This document shows positions 1 to 6,550 of a stretch of 15,910 nt of DNA, piece by piece. Source of the DNA: JASFEQ01 sp050122535 (lineage in GTDB: Bacteria > Desulfobacterota > DSM-4660 > Desulfatiglandales > HGW-15); contig JASFIT010000058.1 in the NCBI GenBank assembly GCA_050122535.1, forward strand, positions 1 through 15,910, written 5' to 3'. A program made the position numbers and the translations under genes. The first letter of the stretch is position 1; every line of letters begins with the position of its first letter. The notes under the pieces were generated by a model, which had not been told where the DNA came from, did not search any database, and was given only the letters and a program-made list of their open reading frames with translations.

Positions 1-168
1 CACCCCGGGCATCGTGTGGATGAAGTGGCGGAGAAGACAGGATTTGATCTCATTATTCCCGATAATGTCCCGTTTACGCCTGCTCCAACAGAAGAAGAGA
101 TCACCATGTTGAGAACCCAGATTGATAAAGTCGCTTGCCTGGAGCGATTACACGGCTTGCAGACATAG
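1..168 (+). CDS. CoA-transferase beta subunit, C-terminal end (partial)
   Basis: Only the last 55 codons are inside the window, open from base 1 and ending at TAG 166-168. The translation begins HPGHRVDEVAEKTGFDL and continues with PFTPAPTEEE followed by a leucine-arginine segment and 'QID'. From memory this is the typical C-terminus of beta subunits of glutaconate/3-oxoacid-type CoA-transferases (family I), where an HPG..xxEVxxxTGF segment is followed by a 'P-PTEEE' tail. Such enzymes move CoA from a donor acyl-CoA to a free acid, so here it could activate or recycle the carboxylic acid handled by the cluster. The gene is followed after 110 bases, on the same strand, by the alpha/beta hydrolase. 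The substrate cannot be told from this fragment. Catalytic residues are not in view: in this family the catalytic glutamate lies upstream or in the partner subunit. Confidence 0.72.
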   Translation, partial: HPGHRVDEVAEKTGFDLIIPDNVPFTPAPTEEEITMLRTQIDKVACLERLHGLQT

Positions 169-278
169 ATACAAAAAACAGAAATGATTACACCATAGAA
201 GAGACCCCCTTGAGAAGACACATCTATCTGAAAACAAATATCCCTACGGGCAGAATCTTTTGGCGCTGGGGAGTATAG

Positions 279-1124
279 ATGCCTTTTGAAAAAACAAAAG
301 GGATAGATATCTATTACGAGATTCACGGCGATGGTGGAGAAAGAGGGACGATCATCCTTCTTCATCATGGTTTCGGCTGTACAAAGATCTGGAAGGAAAT
401 ATATCCACAATTGGCCGCCAATGGTTATCGTATCATAATGTATGATAGAAGGGGATACGGACGCTCGGAGAGGGGAGCAGATTTTGAAGAATTCTATGTC
501 AGCGAGCGCTTTCGCCCCGAGAGTGTGGATGAATTAGCCGCTTTGATGAACGTTCTTAGTATTGATTCCTTTCATATCGTGGGTCAATGTGAGGGGGGCG
601 TCATCGGTGTGGATTATGCGGTGAAATATCCTGATCATGTTCAAACGCTTGTTATCTCAAGTACCCAATGTTACAGCAAGACGAGCATGCTTGAACTGAA
701 CAAAGAGGCCTTTCCAAAGTCGTTCAAAGATCTTGAACCGGAACTTAAAGAGAAACTGATCGAATGGCATGGAGAGCATGCCGAATCCTTTTTCAACCAA
801 TTCCGAGAATACGGCGGCGTTTATGGTAAGGATTTTTTTGATCTTAGGGGTGTGTTGCCTTCGGTCATCTGCCGCACCCTGGTACTCTATCCAGACAGGA
901 GTTCTATCTTTGATGTTGAACAGGGTGTTGCTTTTTATCGCCATCTTTCCAATGGGGAACTGGCTGTACTCCCCTATTGTGGGCACAATACCTACGAGTA
1001 TCGACCTGAAGAATATATCCGCATGGTTTTGGATTTCCTCGGCAGGCATGAGAATTCCACTGGCCTCTCATCTTCTGAGAGAGAGGAGTTCAACTATTCA
1101 TGTTTGGCCGTGAAAAAAACGTAG
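279..1124 (+). CDS. Alpha/beta hydrolase with cysteine at the nucleophile elbow
   Basis: A 281-residue alpha/beta-hydrolase fold protein. The oxyanion segment HHGFG is at residues 29-33, and YDRRGYGRS (55-63) follows the next strand, as in epoxide-hydrolase/esterase-type members. The nucleophile elbow reads GQCEGG (residues 102-107), so Cys104 (TGT, 588-590) stands where most relatives have serine. The acid is probably Asp212 or Asp206 (PDRSSIFD, 205-212) and the base is His236 (CGHN). A Cys-Asp-His triad occurs in dienelactone hydrolases. No signal peptide is visible, so it is probably cytoplasmic. The start has a GGGGAG ribosome binding site about 6 bases upstream. It lies between the CoA-transferase fragment and the nitroreductase gene. 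A thioesterase, ester/lactone hydrolase or C-C hydrolase role are all possible. The last 25 residues look disordered and are not part of the core fold. Confidence 0.85.
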   Translation: MPFEKTKGIDIYYEIHGDGGERGTIILLHHGFGCTKIWKEIYPQLAANGYRIIMYDRRGYGRSERGADFEEFYVSERFRPESVDELAALMNVLSIDSFHIVGQCEGGVIGVDYAVKYPDHVQTLVISSTQCYSKTSMLELNKEAFPKSFKDLEPELKEKLIEWHGEHAESFFNQFREYGGVYGKDFFDLRGVLPSVICRTLVLYPDRSSIFDVEQGVAFYRHLSNGELAVLPYCGHNTYEYRPEEYIRMVLDFLGRHENSTGLSSSEREEFNYSCLAVKKT

Positions 1125-1207
1125 GGCATGCTCATGGGCGATACGGGGAATTTCTTTGGCCCTATTCTCGAAATAGCAGTGATGCATCCACCGAAAGCTT
1201 TTCCCTT

Positions 1208-1233
1208 CCAAGGATTTCCTGAGGAATCCTTGG
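1208..1233. repeat. Perfect 9-bp inverted repeat (hairpin) between hydrolase and nitroreductase genes
   Basis: CCAAGGATT (1208-1216) and AATCCTTGG (1225-1233) are exact reverse complements separated by 8 bases. One wobble and one GC pair can extend the stem and leave a 4-base CTGA loop. No T-run follows, so a standard intrinsic terminator is not supported. It sits in the 246-base gap 1125-1370, where I see no convincing gene. It could be an mRNA-processing or stability hairpin or a protein-binding site. Confidence 0.45.
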
Positions 1234-1370
1234 CCACCCAATCCTGTGGATCTTTCATCCCCCTTCACTCCAACCCCACATCAATCCGTAGAAGAGTTTC
1301 CAAGGTCCGAGACCGGTGTGTCTGGAGACATGAGGGGGAAAACTAGACTTTGGCTGGAGGTGAATAGAAA

Positions 1371-1937
1371 ATGGATCTTGTTGAGGGGATTAAGACCAGA
1401 AGGAGCGCTCGGAAATATAGGTCGGACACAGTTTCAAGGGAGCTTCTACAAGAGGTAATTAACCTGGCAAAGTGGGCGCCGTCCGACATGAATACCCAGC
1501 CGTGGCAGGTCACTGTCCTGAGAGATAAGGCGCGCGATGGGCTGGTAAAGATCATGAAAAAGGGTATTGACCCCCTTAAGCCTCTTTTAAAGGAGCGATT
1601 TCCGCCCAAAATTGGACGCGCTACAGAATTATTTTTTCAAAATATGGGGGATGCACCGGTGATTATGGTTGTGACCGGCGACAAGAGGGATAGTGTCGTG
1701 GAACAAAAGGTGGTCATAGAGTCATGCAGCGCTTTTACACAGAACCTACTCTTAATTTGTCACAGCCGCGGACTCGCGACCTGTTGGGTCGGTAGCAGCC
1801 TCCATTTTGAAAGAGAATGCTTGGAGTACATAGATAAGACAGATAGGATTCTGATCGCTACGATCACGGTAGGCTTACCTGTGGATACCTATCCTGCACC
1901 ACCGAGAAGAGAGGTCAGCATAGAGTGGATTGAATAG
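1371..1937 (+). CDS. Nitroreductase-family FMN-dependent oxidoreductase
   Basis: A 188-residue protein of the nitroreductase fold. The N-terminal RRSARKYR motif (residues 10-17) is the family's FMN-phosphate-binding arginine segment. APSDMNTQPW (36-45) is the conserved flavin-contact loop. GLATCWVG (134-141) is the glycine-rich segment of the C-terminal half, followed by a VGLP turn and a basic proline-rich stretch typical of the C-terminus. Length matches the compact members (about 170-220). These enzymes are usually cytoplasmic homodimers that pass electrons from NAD(P)H to nitro groups, quinones, enones or flavins. The start is ATG 1371 with GGAGG at 1356-1360. It lies downstream of the alpha/beta hydrolase and 117 bases before the adenine-deaminase-like gene, on the same strand. 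In a dearomatisation locus it could reduce an enoyl-type intermediate or act as an accessory flavin reductase, but this is inference. Confidence 0.88.
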   Translation: MDLVEGIKTRRSARKYRSDTVSRELLQEVINLAKWAPSDMNTQPWQVTVLRDKARDGLVKIMKKGIDPLKPLLKERFPPKIGRATELFFQNMGDAPVIMVVTGDKRDSVVEQKVVIESCSAFTQNLLLICHSRGLATCWVGSSLHFERECLEYIDKTDRILIATITVGLPVDTYPAPPRREVSIEWIE

Positions 1938-1962
1938 CTTTTGGCGTTGAGCGATTTATCAA

Positions 1963-1991
1963 TTGAAGCATTAAGCTCTGCAAGCAATAAA
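1963..1991 (+). promoter_or_regulatory. Weak candidate promoter before the adenine-deaminase-like gene
   Basis: TTGAAG (1963-1968) and AATAAA (1986-1991) are separated by 17 bases, about 63 bases before the ATG at 2055. Both boxes match four of six consensus positions, so this is only suggestive. Confidence 0.22.
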
Positions 1992-2054
1992 AATCGCGCT
2001 GAAAAGAATAATCTTTCAATATCAATTCAATCAAGCATCGGTAGAGGAGGAATA

Positions 2055-3797
2055 ATGTGGAATGTGCTAAGCCCCGAGGACATGCGGAAACTCATGCGGG
2101 TTGCTTCGGGAGAGGAAAAGGCTGATCTGGTTATCGTCGATGGTGACTTGGTAAATGTTTACAGTGGCGAACTCCTTGAAGGTTGCTCCGTCGCCGTAAA
2201 AGGCAAGTGGATAGCATATGTAGGTCCTGATGCGAGTCATGCCATTGGACCTGAAACCGAAATTATAGATGCCTCCGGCAAAGTGCTTACGCCTGGTTTC
2301 ATTGACGGCCACACCCATATGATATGGTATTGCACCCCATATGAATTCCTCCGTTATGCCATAAAAGGGGGAACGACCACGTTTGTTACTGAAATAATGG
2401 AATTGGTTCACTTCGGTTATCAGGGTCTATTGGAGTATCTTCAAGCCGTTGAACATCAACCGGCAAAAATTCTTGCGACGGTTCCTCCTGGGATCACGCT
2501 GAGCGAATCCTTTCGCAAAAGGAGACCTAGCCTTGAAGAGCTCAAAGAATTGCTGCAAAGGGAAGATATACTCGGTGTAGGTGAAGGATATTGGCAAGAT
2601 GTGTTGGAGGGTGAAACCAACTTTCGGGCCCTTGCTTCGGATTCACTGAGACTTGGAAAGACCGTCGAGGGACATGCCGCTGGCTGCCGGGGAAGCAAAC
2701 TCCAAGCATATCTCGACAATGGCGTTTCCTCCTGCCATGAGTCTGTTAGCGCAGAAGAGGTATTGGAAAAATTGAGGGCAGGGATCTTTGTTATGGTCCG
2801 CGAGGGGAGCATCCGAAAGGAATTAGAAGCCATTTCGGAAATAAAAGATAAACATTCTGATCTTCGACATGTGGCATTGGTCACCGATGGCGTAGATCCA
2901 AGAGAATTGACTGCAAAGGGACATTTAGAATGCGTGGTGCAGCAGGCCATTGAACTTGGGTTTGACCCCATTGTGGCGATCCAAATGGCTACGCTTAACC
3001 CGGCAGAGTATTTCCACTTAGATAGGTTCGTGGGTGGCGTTGCCCCCGGGAAATACGCAGATATGGTGATCATTCCTGAACTTCAAACCATTCGTGCCGA
3101 ATTTGTCATTAGCAACGGGCAGGTCATAGCCCGGCAAGGCAAGCTTCAGGTAGAGCCACGCTGGAGTGATTTTTCCCTAAGAGGGCCAAAAAACATTCGA
3201 GTTGGCCCCAAGGACTTTACCATCCATGCACCCGGGAAAGGCCCTTTTAAGACAAGAGTGATTGACTACGTTACTACCCTAGTCACTCGAGAGGCGCTGA
3301 TAGAGATGTTTCCGCTGGAGGGTGAACTCAGGGCTGACCCGGAACAAGACGTATTGAAAGCTTCATTAATTAACAGTGAAGGAAAGCGCTTTACAGGTTT
3401 TGTCAGGGGTTTCGGAATAAAGCGGGGCGCCCTTGCAGTTAGCAACGGCTGGGAGATTTCAGGCATTACAGCCGTCGGTGTGAAAGAGGAGGAGATAGCC
3501 AAGGCAGTCAATCGGGTGTCTGAGCTCGGAGGAGGCATCGTACTCCACGTGGAAGGGCAATCTCACATTGAACTCCCCCTCCCTATAGGAGGGATACTTT
3601 CAAACCTCTCGATCGAGGCCGTCGCTGAGACCTTGGACGAAATTCAGAATCGGGTAAAGGCCTTAGGCTGTCCTTTTGAGGATGTTTTTCTACCTTTACA
3701 CATCCTTACCACCCCAGCCATCCCCTTTCTCCGAATTTCCGAAGATGGAATGATAGACATCAAAAAGGGTGAAATCGTTGACCTAATCGTATCCTAA
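2055..3797 (+). CDS. Adenine-deaminase-like amidohydrolase, substrate unknown
   Basis: A 580-residue protein with an N-terminal urease-type amidohydrolase barrel and the C-terminal domain typical of adenine deaminases (COG1001). An open upstream frame starts with TTG at 1941, but ATG 2055 has AGGAGG at 2045-2050 and gives the normal family length. Metal-site residues of the family are visible: GHTH (His86, His88), Glu177 (GVGEG), His207 (EGHAAG), His228 (CHES) and Asp278 (TDG). Also typical are the QMATLNPAEYF segment (310-320) and APGKYADMVI. Several signatures I associate with true adenine deaminases are changed: HIESS after HxH becomes HMIWY, DPHE becomes EIME (113-116), and HDSHN in the C-terminal domain becomes WEISG (466-470). 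The enzyme is therefore probably an active cyclic-amidine or amide hydrolase-like protein with a different substrate. Its stop overlaps the convergent radical SAM gene. Confidence 0.86.
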   Translation: MWNVLSPEDMRKLMRVASGEEKADLVIVDGDLVNVYSGELLEGCSVAVKGKWIAYVGPDASHAIGPETEIIDASGKVLTPGFIDGHTHMIWYCTPYEFLRYAIKGGTTTFVTEIMELVHFGYQGLLEYLQAVEHQPAKILATVPPGITLSESFRKRRPSLEELKELLQREDILGVGEGYWQDVLEGETNFRALASDSLRLGKTVEGHAAGCRGSKLQAYLDNGVSSCHESVSAEEVLEKLRAGIFVMVREGSIRKELEAISEIKDKHSDLRHVALVTDGVDPRELTAKGHLECVVQQAIELGFDPIVAIQMATLNPAEYFHLDRFVGGVAPGKYADMVIIPELQTIRAEFVISNGQVIARQGKLQVEPRWSDFSLRGPKNIRVGPKDFTIHAPGKGPFKTRVIDYVTTLVTREALIEMFPLEGELRADPEQDVLKASLINSEGKRFTGFVRGFGIKRGALAVSNGWEISGITAVGVKEEEIAKAVNRVSELGGGIVLHVEGQSHIELPLPIGGILSNLSIEAVAETLDEIQNRVKALGCPFEDVFLPLHILTTPAIPFLRISEDGMIDIKKGEIVDLIVS

Positions 3798-4771
3798 GGA
3801 CGCCTCAATTCTTCAGGTTGAAGATACTTGGCCCGTACTTCGGCGGGAGCCTCAAGAACGGCATCAAGGAGTTCCAACATCTCCTCCTTGGCCTCTGGGA
3901 GTTTGCCATCGATGGGAAGGTAATTGGAAACATGGTCGCTCACAAATTCTGAGTTCACCTCTAGAACTTGGATCAGCAATCTTTCCTCTTTTAAGATCCC
4001 CTCAGGAGACAATCGCTTGAACTCGCCCTGCTCCACCTTTTCGTACAAAGGCGTGCCCGGAACCACGATCAGCGTACGCGCACGAATAAAATCCGGGTCT
4101 ATGGCATTCAACGCTCTGGCGGTTCCCTCTGCATGCTCCTGCCAGCGATCTCTCCCCCCGATGCCCAGCAGCACATACTCTGATAGGGAAATCCCGCTCT
4201 CCTTAACCTTCCTGCCAGCCCTGACCATTTCATCAGCGGTTGCGCCCTTATCCACAACCTTTAGAATTTCGTCGTCACCAGATTCCAGACCCACATGGAG
4301 ACGGGTGAGCCCTGCATCGTGAAGTCGTCTCAGCTCATTAGGCCTCTTCTTGAGGGCCGTTTTTGCCCGGGCATAACTGGTCACGCGCTCCAGCGTAGGA
4401 AACGTTTCATACAGGAACGCGATCACCTCCACCAGTTCATCAGTCTTCATGATGAGGCTATCGGAATCGCCAATAAAGGCAGTTTTTACCCCTTCGTTTG
4501 TGAGCCAAAGTCTATTATTCTGTATAGCCACTTCTTCAACCCGGTCTCGCGCGTCATGTTGGTTGGCCCACTCCAGTATCTGATCAGACTCGGCTTTCAT
4601 GGCCAAAATATCTCCCTTTATCTCCTCAACCGGCCTGAGTTCAAGCTTACGGTGATCCCATAGAACGCCGTAACAGAAGATACAACGTCCCCAAGGACAA
4701 TATCTCGTGGCCCTTACGAGCAGCGACCGAGCCTCGCTCGGGGGCCTGATGGTAGGGCATTCATAGTGCAT
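3794..4771 (-). CDS. Radical SAM protein with CX4CX2C cluster motif
   Basis: A 325-residue radical SAM enzyme. The cluster motif is YCPWGRCIFC with Cys25, Cys30 and Cys33, i.e. CX4CX2C rather than the commonest CX3CX2C; I recall this spacing in some B12-type or COG1032-like members. GDSDSL (101-106), GLESGDD (161-167) and LLGIGG (201-206) are barrel and SAM-contact motifs of that group. There is no separate cobalamin-binding domain. The frame stays open 20 codons upstream, but ATG 4771 has an AGGAGAAG ribosome binding site directly before it and the protein then begins near the usual distance from the cysteines. The stop (3794-3796) overlaps the stop of the convergent amidohydrolase gene. It is divergent from tetR with a 214-base gap. 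Target reaction unknown; it may not belong to the catabolic pathway. Confidence 0.85.
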   Translation of the reverse strand: MHYECPTIRPPSEARSLLVRATRYCPWGRCIFCYGVLWDHRKLELRPVEEIKGDILAMKAESDQILEWANQHDARDRVEEVAIQNNRLWLTNEGVKTAFIGDSDSLIMKTDELVEVIAFLYETFPTLERVTSYARAKTALKKRPNELRRLHDAGLTRLHVGLESGDDEILKVVDKGATADEMVRAGRKVKESGISLSEYVLLGIGGRDRWQEHAEGTARALNAIDPDFIRARTLIVVPGTPLYEKVEQGEFKRLSPEGILKEERLLIQVLEVNSEFVSDHVSNYLPIDGKLPEAKEEMLELLDAVLEAPAEVRAKYLQPEELRRP

Positions 4772-4807
4772 ATGTTCTTCTCCTGCTTGTCCGAAAATAG
4801 AAAATCC

Positions 4808-4838
4808 ATGATAGCACGCTCGGAAGCTCAATATTCAA
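4808..4838 (-). promoter_or_regulatory. Weak candidate promoter of the radical SAM gene
   Basis: On the minus strand TTGAAT (4838-4833) is followed after 19 bases by TATCAT (4813-4808), with transcription expected near 4801, about 30 bases before the ATG. The -10 is good (five of six) but the spacing is long. Confidence 0.28.
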
Positions 4839-4860
4839 GAAAAAAAATGAAAAATTCTTC

Positions 4861-4889
4861 TTGACAGGCCGATGGGCTTTTGTTAGAGA
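4861..4889 (+). promoter_or_regulatory. Candidate promoter of tetR
   Basis: A perfect -35 box TTGACA (4861-4866) is followed after 17 bases by TAGAGA (4884-4889). The preceding bases TTCT are shared with the reductase promoter (TTCTTGACRG in both). The palindromic operator at 4906-4918 begins 16 bases downstream of the -10, which fits autorepression. Confidence 0.5.
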
Positions 4890-4905
4890 TAGACAAAAAA
4901 GTCCA

Positions 4906-4918
4906 ACAACCGATTGGT
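4906..4918. promoter_or_regulatory. Putative TetR operator, copy 1 (tetR promoter)
   Basis: The sequence ACAACCGATTGGT is an imperfect palindrome. CAACCGATTGGT (4907-4918) matches the copy at 5648-5659 in 11 of 12 positions. It lies just downstream of the predicted tetR -10 box. Repetition at two promoters flanking one TetR gene makes it the likely binding site of that regulator. Confidence 0.6.
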
Positions 4919-4985
4919 CGATCCATTTCCTGTAAAATGTAACCAAACCGGGAACCCTAAGAAGACCTAAAGTCAGGATTATTCA

Positions 4986-5591
4986 TTGCGAAATCAAGAC
5001 GTTACCGCCACAAAGGCGGAGGAAATCATTGACGTGGCCAGTCAACTCTTTAGCGAAAAGGGCTACAAGGCGACCTCCCTCAAAGATATCGCAGATCTTG
5101 TGGGCCTCCACAAGACGAGCCTGTTTCATTATTTCAGAAACAAGGAAGAGATTCTCATGGGAGTCATGGACAAGCCTATGAAAATGCGCATGAATTTCCT
5201 GGATGAGATCATGAATAGTTCCCATTTGAGCGGCCCTGAAAAGTTCAAGCAGGCCTTTAAATCTCAAGTCTTTATGACATGTGAATTCAGGGATCACATC
5301 AATGTCTGGTTGACCGAGATAAGAAGCCTCTCCCCGCATAACCAGGGGATTTACAACAGAAAAAGAAAGGAATACGAACTACGTTTTGAAAGAATTGTTC
5401 GAGAAGTTCAAGAAGACGGGCAAACGCATCTCTTCAAAGACATTGATCCGAAAATCGCAACCCTGGCCGTTTTGGGTATGTCCAACTGGCTATTGAAATG
5501 GTACAGCCCTGACGGCTCATTCACGCCAGATGCCATCTTTGATGCCTTTTACCTTGTGATTACAAAAGGCGCCGTTCTGGATAAAATCTAG
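4986..5591 (+). CDS. TetR/AcrR-family transcriptional regulator
   Basis: A 201-residue one-domain-plus-ligand-pocket regulator. The N-terminal DNA-binding domain covers about residues 8-55. Its helix-turn-helix reads SLKDIADLVGLHKTSLFHYF (31-50), followed by RNKEEIL, the usual end of the TetR DNA-binding domain. The remaining 150 residues form the variable helical ligand-binding domain and do not show the ligand. Start: TTG at 4986 is used because it is the only candidate before the conserved helix; the only ribosome-binding match is a weak AGGA about 9 bases upstream, so translation may be low. It sits between the divergent radical SAM gene and the benzoyl-CoA-reductase-like operon, and related palindromes lie at its own promoter (4906-4918) and at the operon promoter (5647-5658). 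It most likely represses both, with relief by an aromatic or alicyclic acyl-CoA; this last point is inference from comparable pathways. Confidence 0.88.
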   Translation: MRNQDVTATKAEEIIDVASQLFSEKGYKATSLKDIADLVGLHKTSLFHYFRNKEEILMGVMDKPMKMRMNFLDEIMNSSHLSGPEKFKQAFKSQVFMTCEFRDHINVWLTEIRSLSPHNQGIYNRKRKEYELRFERIVREVQEDGQTHLFKDIDPKIATLAVLGMSNWLLKWYSPDGSFTPDAIFDAFYLVITKGAVLDKI

Positions 5592-5613
5592 ATGGCGAAG
5601 GGCTATTTTGTTC

Positions 5614-5642
5614 TTGACGGAGGGATTTTCCTCACGTAAAAA
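5614..5642 (+). promoter_or_regulatory. Candidate promoter of the reductase operon
   Basis: TTGACG (5614-5619, five of six) is followed after 17 bases by TAAAAA (5637-5642, four of six). The expected start of transcription is near 5649, inside the operator palindrome, which would give a leader of about 129 bases before the bcrD-like ATG at 5778. Confidence 0.5.
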
Positions 5643-5646
5643 CCAT

Positions 5647-5658
5647 CCAACCGGTTGG
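5647..5658. promoter_or_regulatory. Putative TetR operator, copy 2 (reductase operon)
   Basis: CCAACCGGTTGG is a perfect 12-bp palindrome beginning 4 bases after the predicted -10 box, so a bound repressor would cover the transcription start. It is the near twin of the site at the tetR promoter. Confidence 0.65.
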
Positions 5659-5704
5659 TTTGATTTTACGCGGAAGACGTTTAATAATTCACAAATAAAG
5701 GTTC

Positions 5705-5759
5705 TTAGTGGGGTATAACCCTACTGATGTTAACGAGACCGCACTTGCGGGACATCTCG
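5705..5759 (+). promoter_or_regulatory. Two consecutive stem-loops in the reductase operon leader
   Basis: Stem-loop 1: TTAGTGGGG (5705-5713) pairs with CCCTACTGA (5719-5727), with two G-U pairs and a TATAA loop. Stem-loop 2: CGAGACCGC (5734-5742) pairs with GCGG (5747-5750) and TCTCG (5755-5759), with an ACTT loop and a GACA bulge. They end 5 bases before the AAGGAGG ribosome binding site (5764-5770). They do not match a riboswitch class I recognise and may simply stabilise the mRNA or limit ribosome access. Confidence 0.35.
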
Positions 5760-5777
5760 ATTCAAGGAGGTCATAGC

Positions 5778-6548
5778 ATGATTACTGCAGGTATAGACGT
5801 TGGCACGGGGAGTATCAAGGTTTTGATATTGGATGGAGATCAGGTCCTATCAAAAGTCAGGTTTATTTCAGAGATGGAGGAATCCAAGGGGGTTCAATTG
5901 GCCTTTGATGATGCCCTTTCCAAAGCAGGGATTGGTGCCGACTCCGTGGCTTTTGTAACGGCTACGGGGGCGGGCGCAAAAAACGCTCTCAATGCCCAGG
6001 AGACCATCACAGACATCACTTCGGCGGCCAAAGGAACCTCATATCTAATTCCAGAAACGAGGACCGTTATTGATGTGGGTTCCGAAGAGGCGAGGGCAGT
6101 CAAATGTGATGGGGCGGGTGATGTTTTGGATTTCGCCACAAATGAGAAATGTGCGGCTGGAGCAGGCGCGTTTATTGAAGCCATGGCCAGGGCCGTTGAA
6201 ACAGACTTTGAACAATTTGTATCTCTCTATTTTGAGTCAGATAAAGATATCCCCCTAAACGCGCAATGTGCTGTTTTCGCTGAGTCGGAAGTGGTTTCAC
6301 TCATTAATTCCGAGGCAACCACCGCCGATATTTCCCGGGCCATAAATCGCGCTATAGCAGAGAGGACGTCATCCATGACAAGGCGGGTTGGCGTAGAACC
6401 AAAGGTCGTTTTGATTGGTGGGGTTGCACTCAATGCGGGTTTTGTGGATGCCTTGGGAAAATTTCTAAAAACTGAAATAACTTTATGTGAGGATCCAATT
6501 TTCGTCAATGCCTTGGGCGCTGCCCTGATAGGACGGGAAAGGAGTTGA
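5778..6548 (+). CDS. bcrD: BcrD/BadG/BzdQ-like ATPase subunit of benzoyl-CoA-type reductase
   Basis: A 256-residue ATPase of the BadF/BadG/HgdC activator family (ASKHA fold). The N-terminal phosphate-binding loop GIDVGTGSIK is at 5-14. The cluster-ligand cysteines are Cys125 (EKCAAGAG) and Cys164 (AQCAVFAESEV); in this family one [4Fe-4S] is held between two ATPase subunits by two cysteines from each. LIGGVALN near residue 210 is the adenosine-motif region. The 'DIGGQD' signature of the partner subunit is replaced by DVGSEEARAV (99-108), which is how BcrD-type subunits differ from BcrA as I recall them. Start: ATG 5778 with AAGGAGG at 5764-5770; the frame is open 17 codons further up but without such a site. 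It is the first gene of the operon, and only 2 bases separate its TGA from the bcrA-like ATG, so translation is probably coupled. It helps drive electrons into the BcrBC module at the cost of ATP. Confidence 0.85.
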   Translation: MITAGIDVGTGSIKVLILDGDQVLSKVRFISEMEESKGVQLAFDDALSKAGIGADSVAFVTATGAGAKNALNAQETITDITSAAKGTSYLIPETRTVIDVGSEEARAVKCDGAGDVLDFATNEKCAAGAGAFIEAMARAVETDFEQFVSLYFESDKDIPLNAQCAVFAESEVVSLINSEATTADISRAINRAIAERTSSMTRRVGVEPKVVLIGGVALNAGFVDALGKFLKTEITLCEDPIFVNALGAALIGRERS

Positions 6549-6550
6549 AG

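Noticed and set aside
1128..1346. 72-codon open frame between the alpha/beta hydrolase and nitroreductase genes
   Set aside because: No ribosome binding site, no recognisable motif, composition unlike a folded protein, and it contains the hairpin at 1208-1233.
1941..2054. TTG-initiated 38-residue extension of the adenine-deaminase-like protein
   Set aside because: No ribosome binding site at the TTG, no family similarity, whereas ATG 2055 has AGGAGG directly upstream.
2456..3073. 205-codon open frame on the minus strand
   Set aside because: Antisense to conserved barrel motifs of the adenine-deaminase-like gene; low-complexity serine-rich translation.
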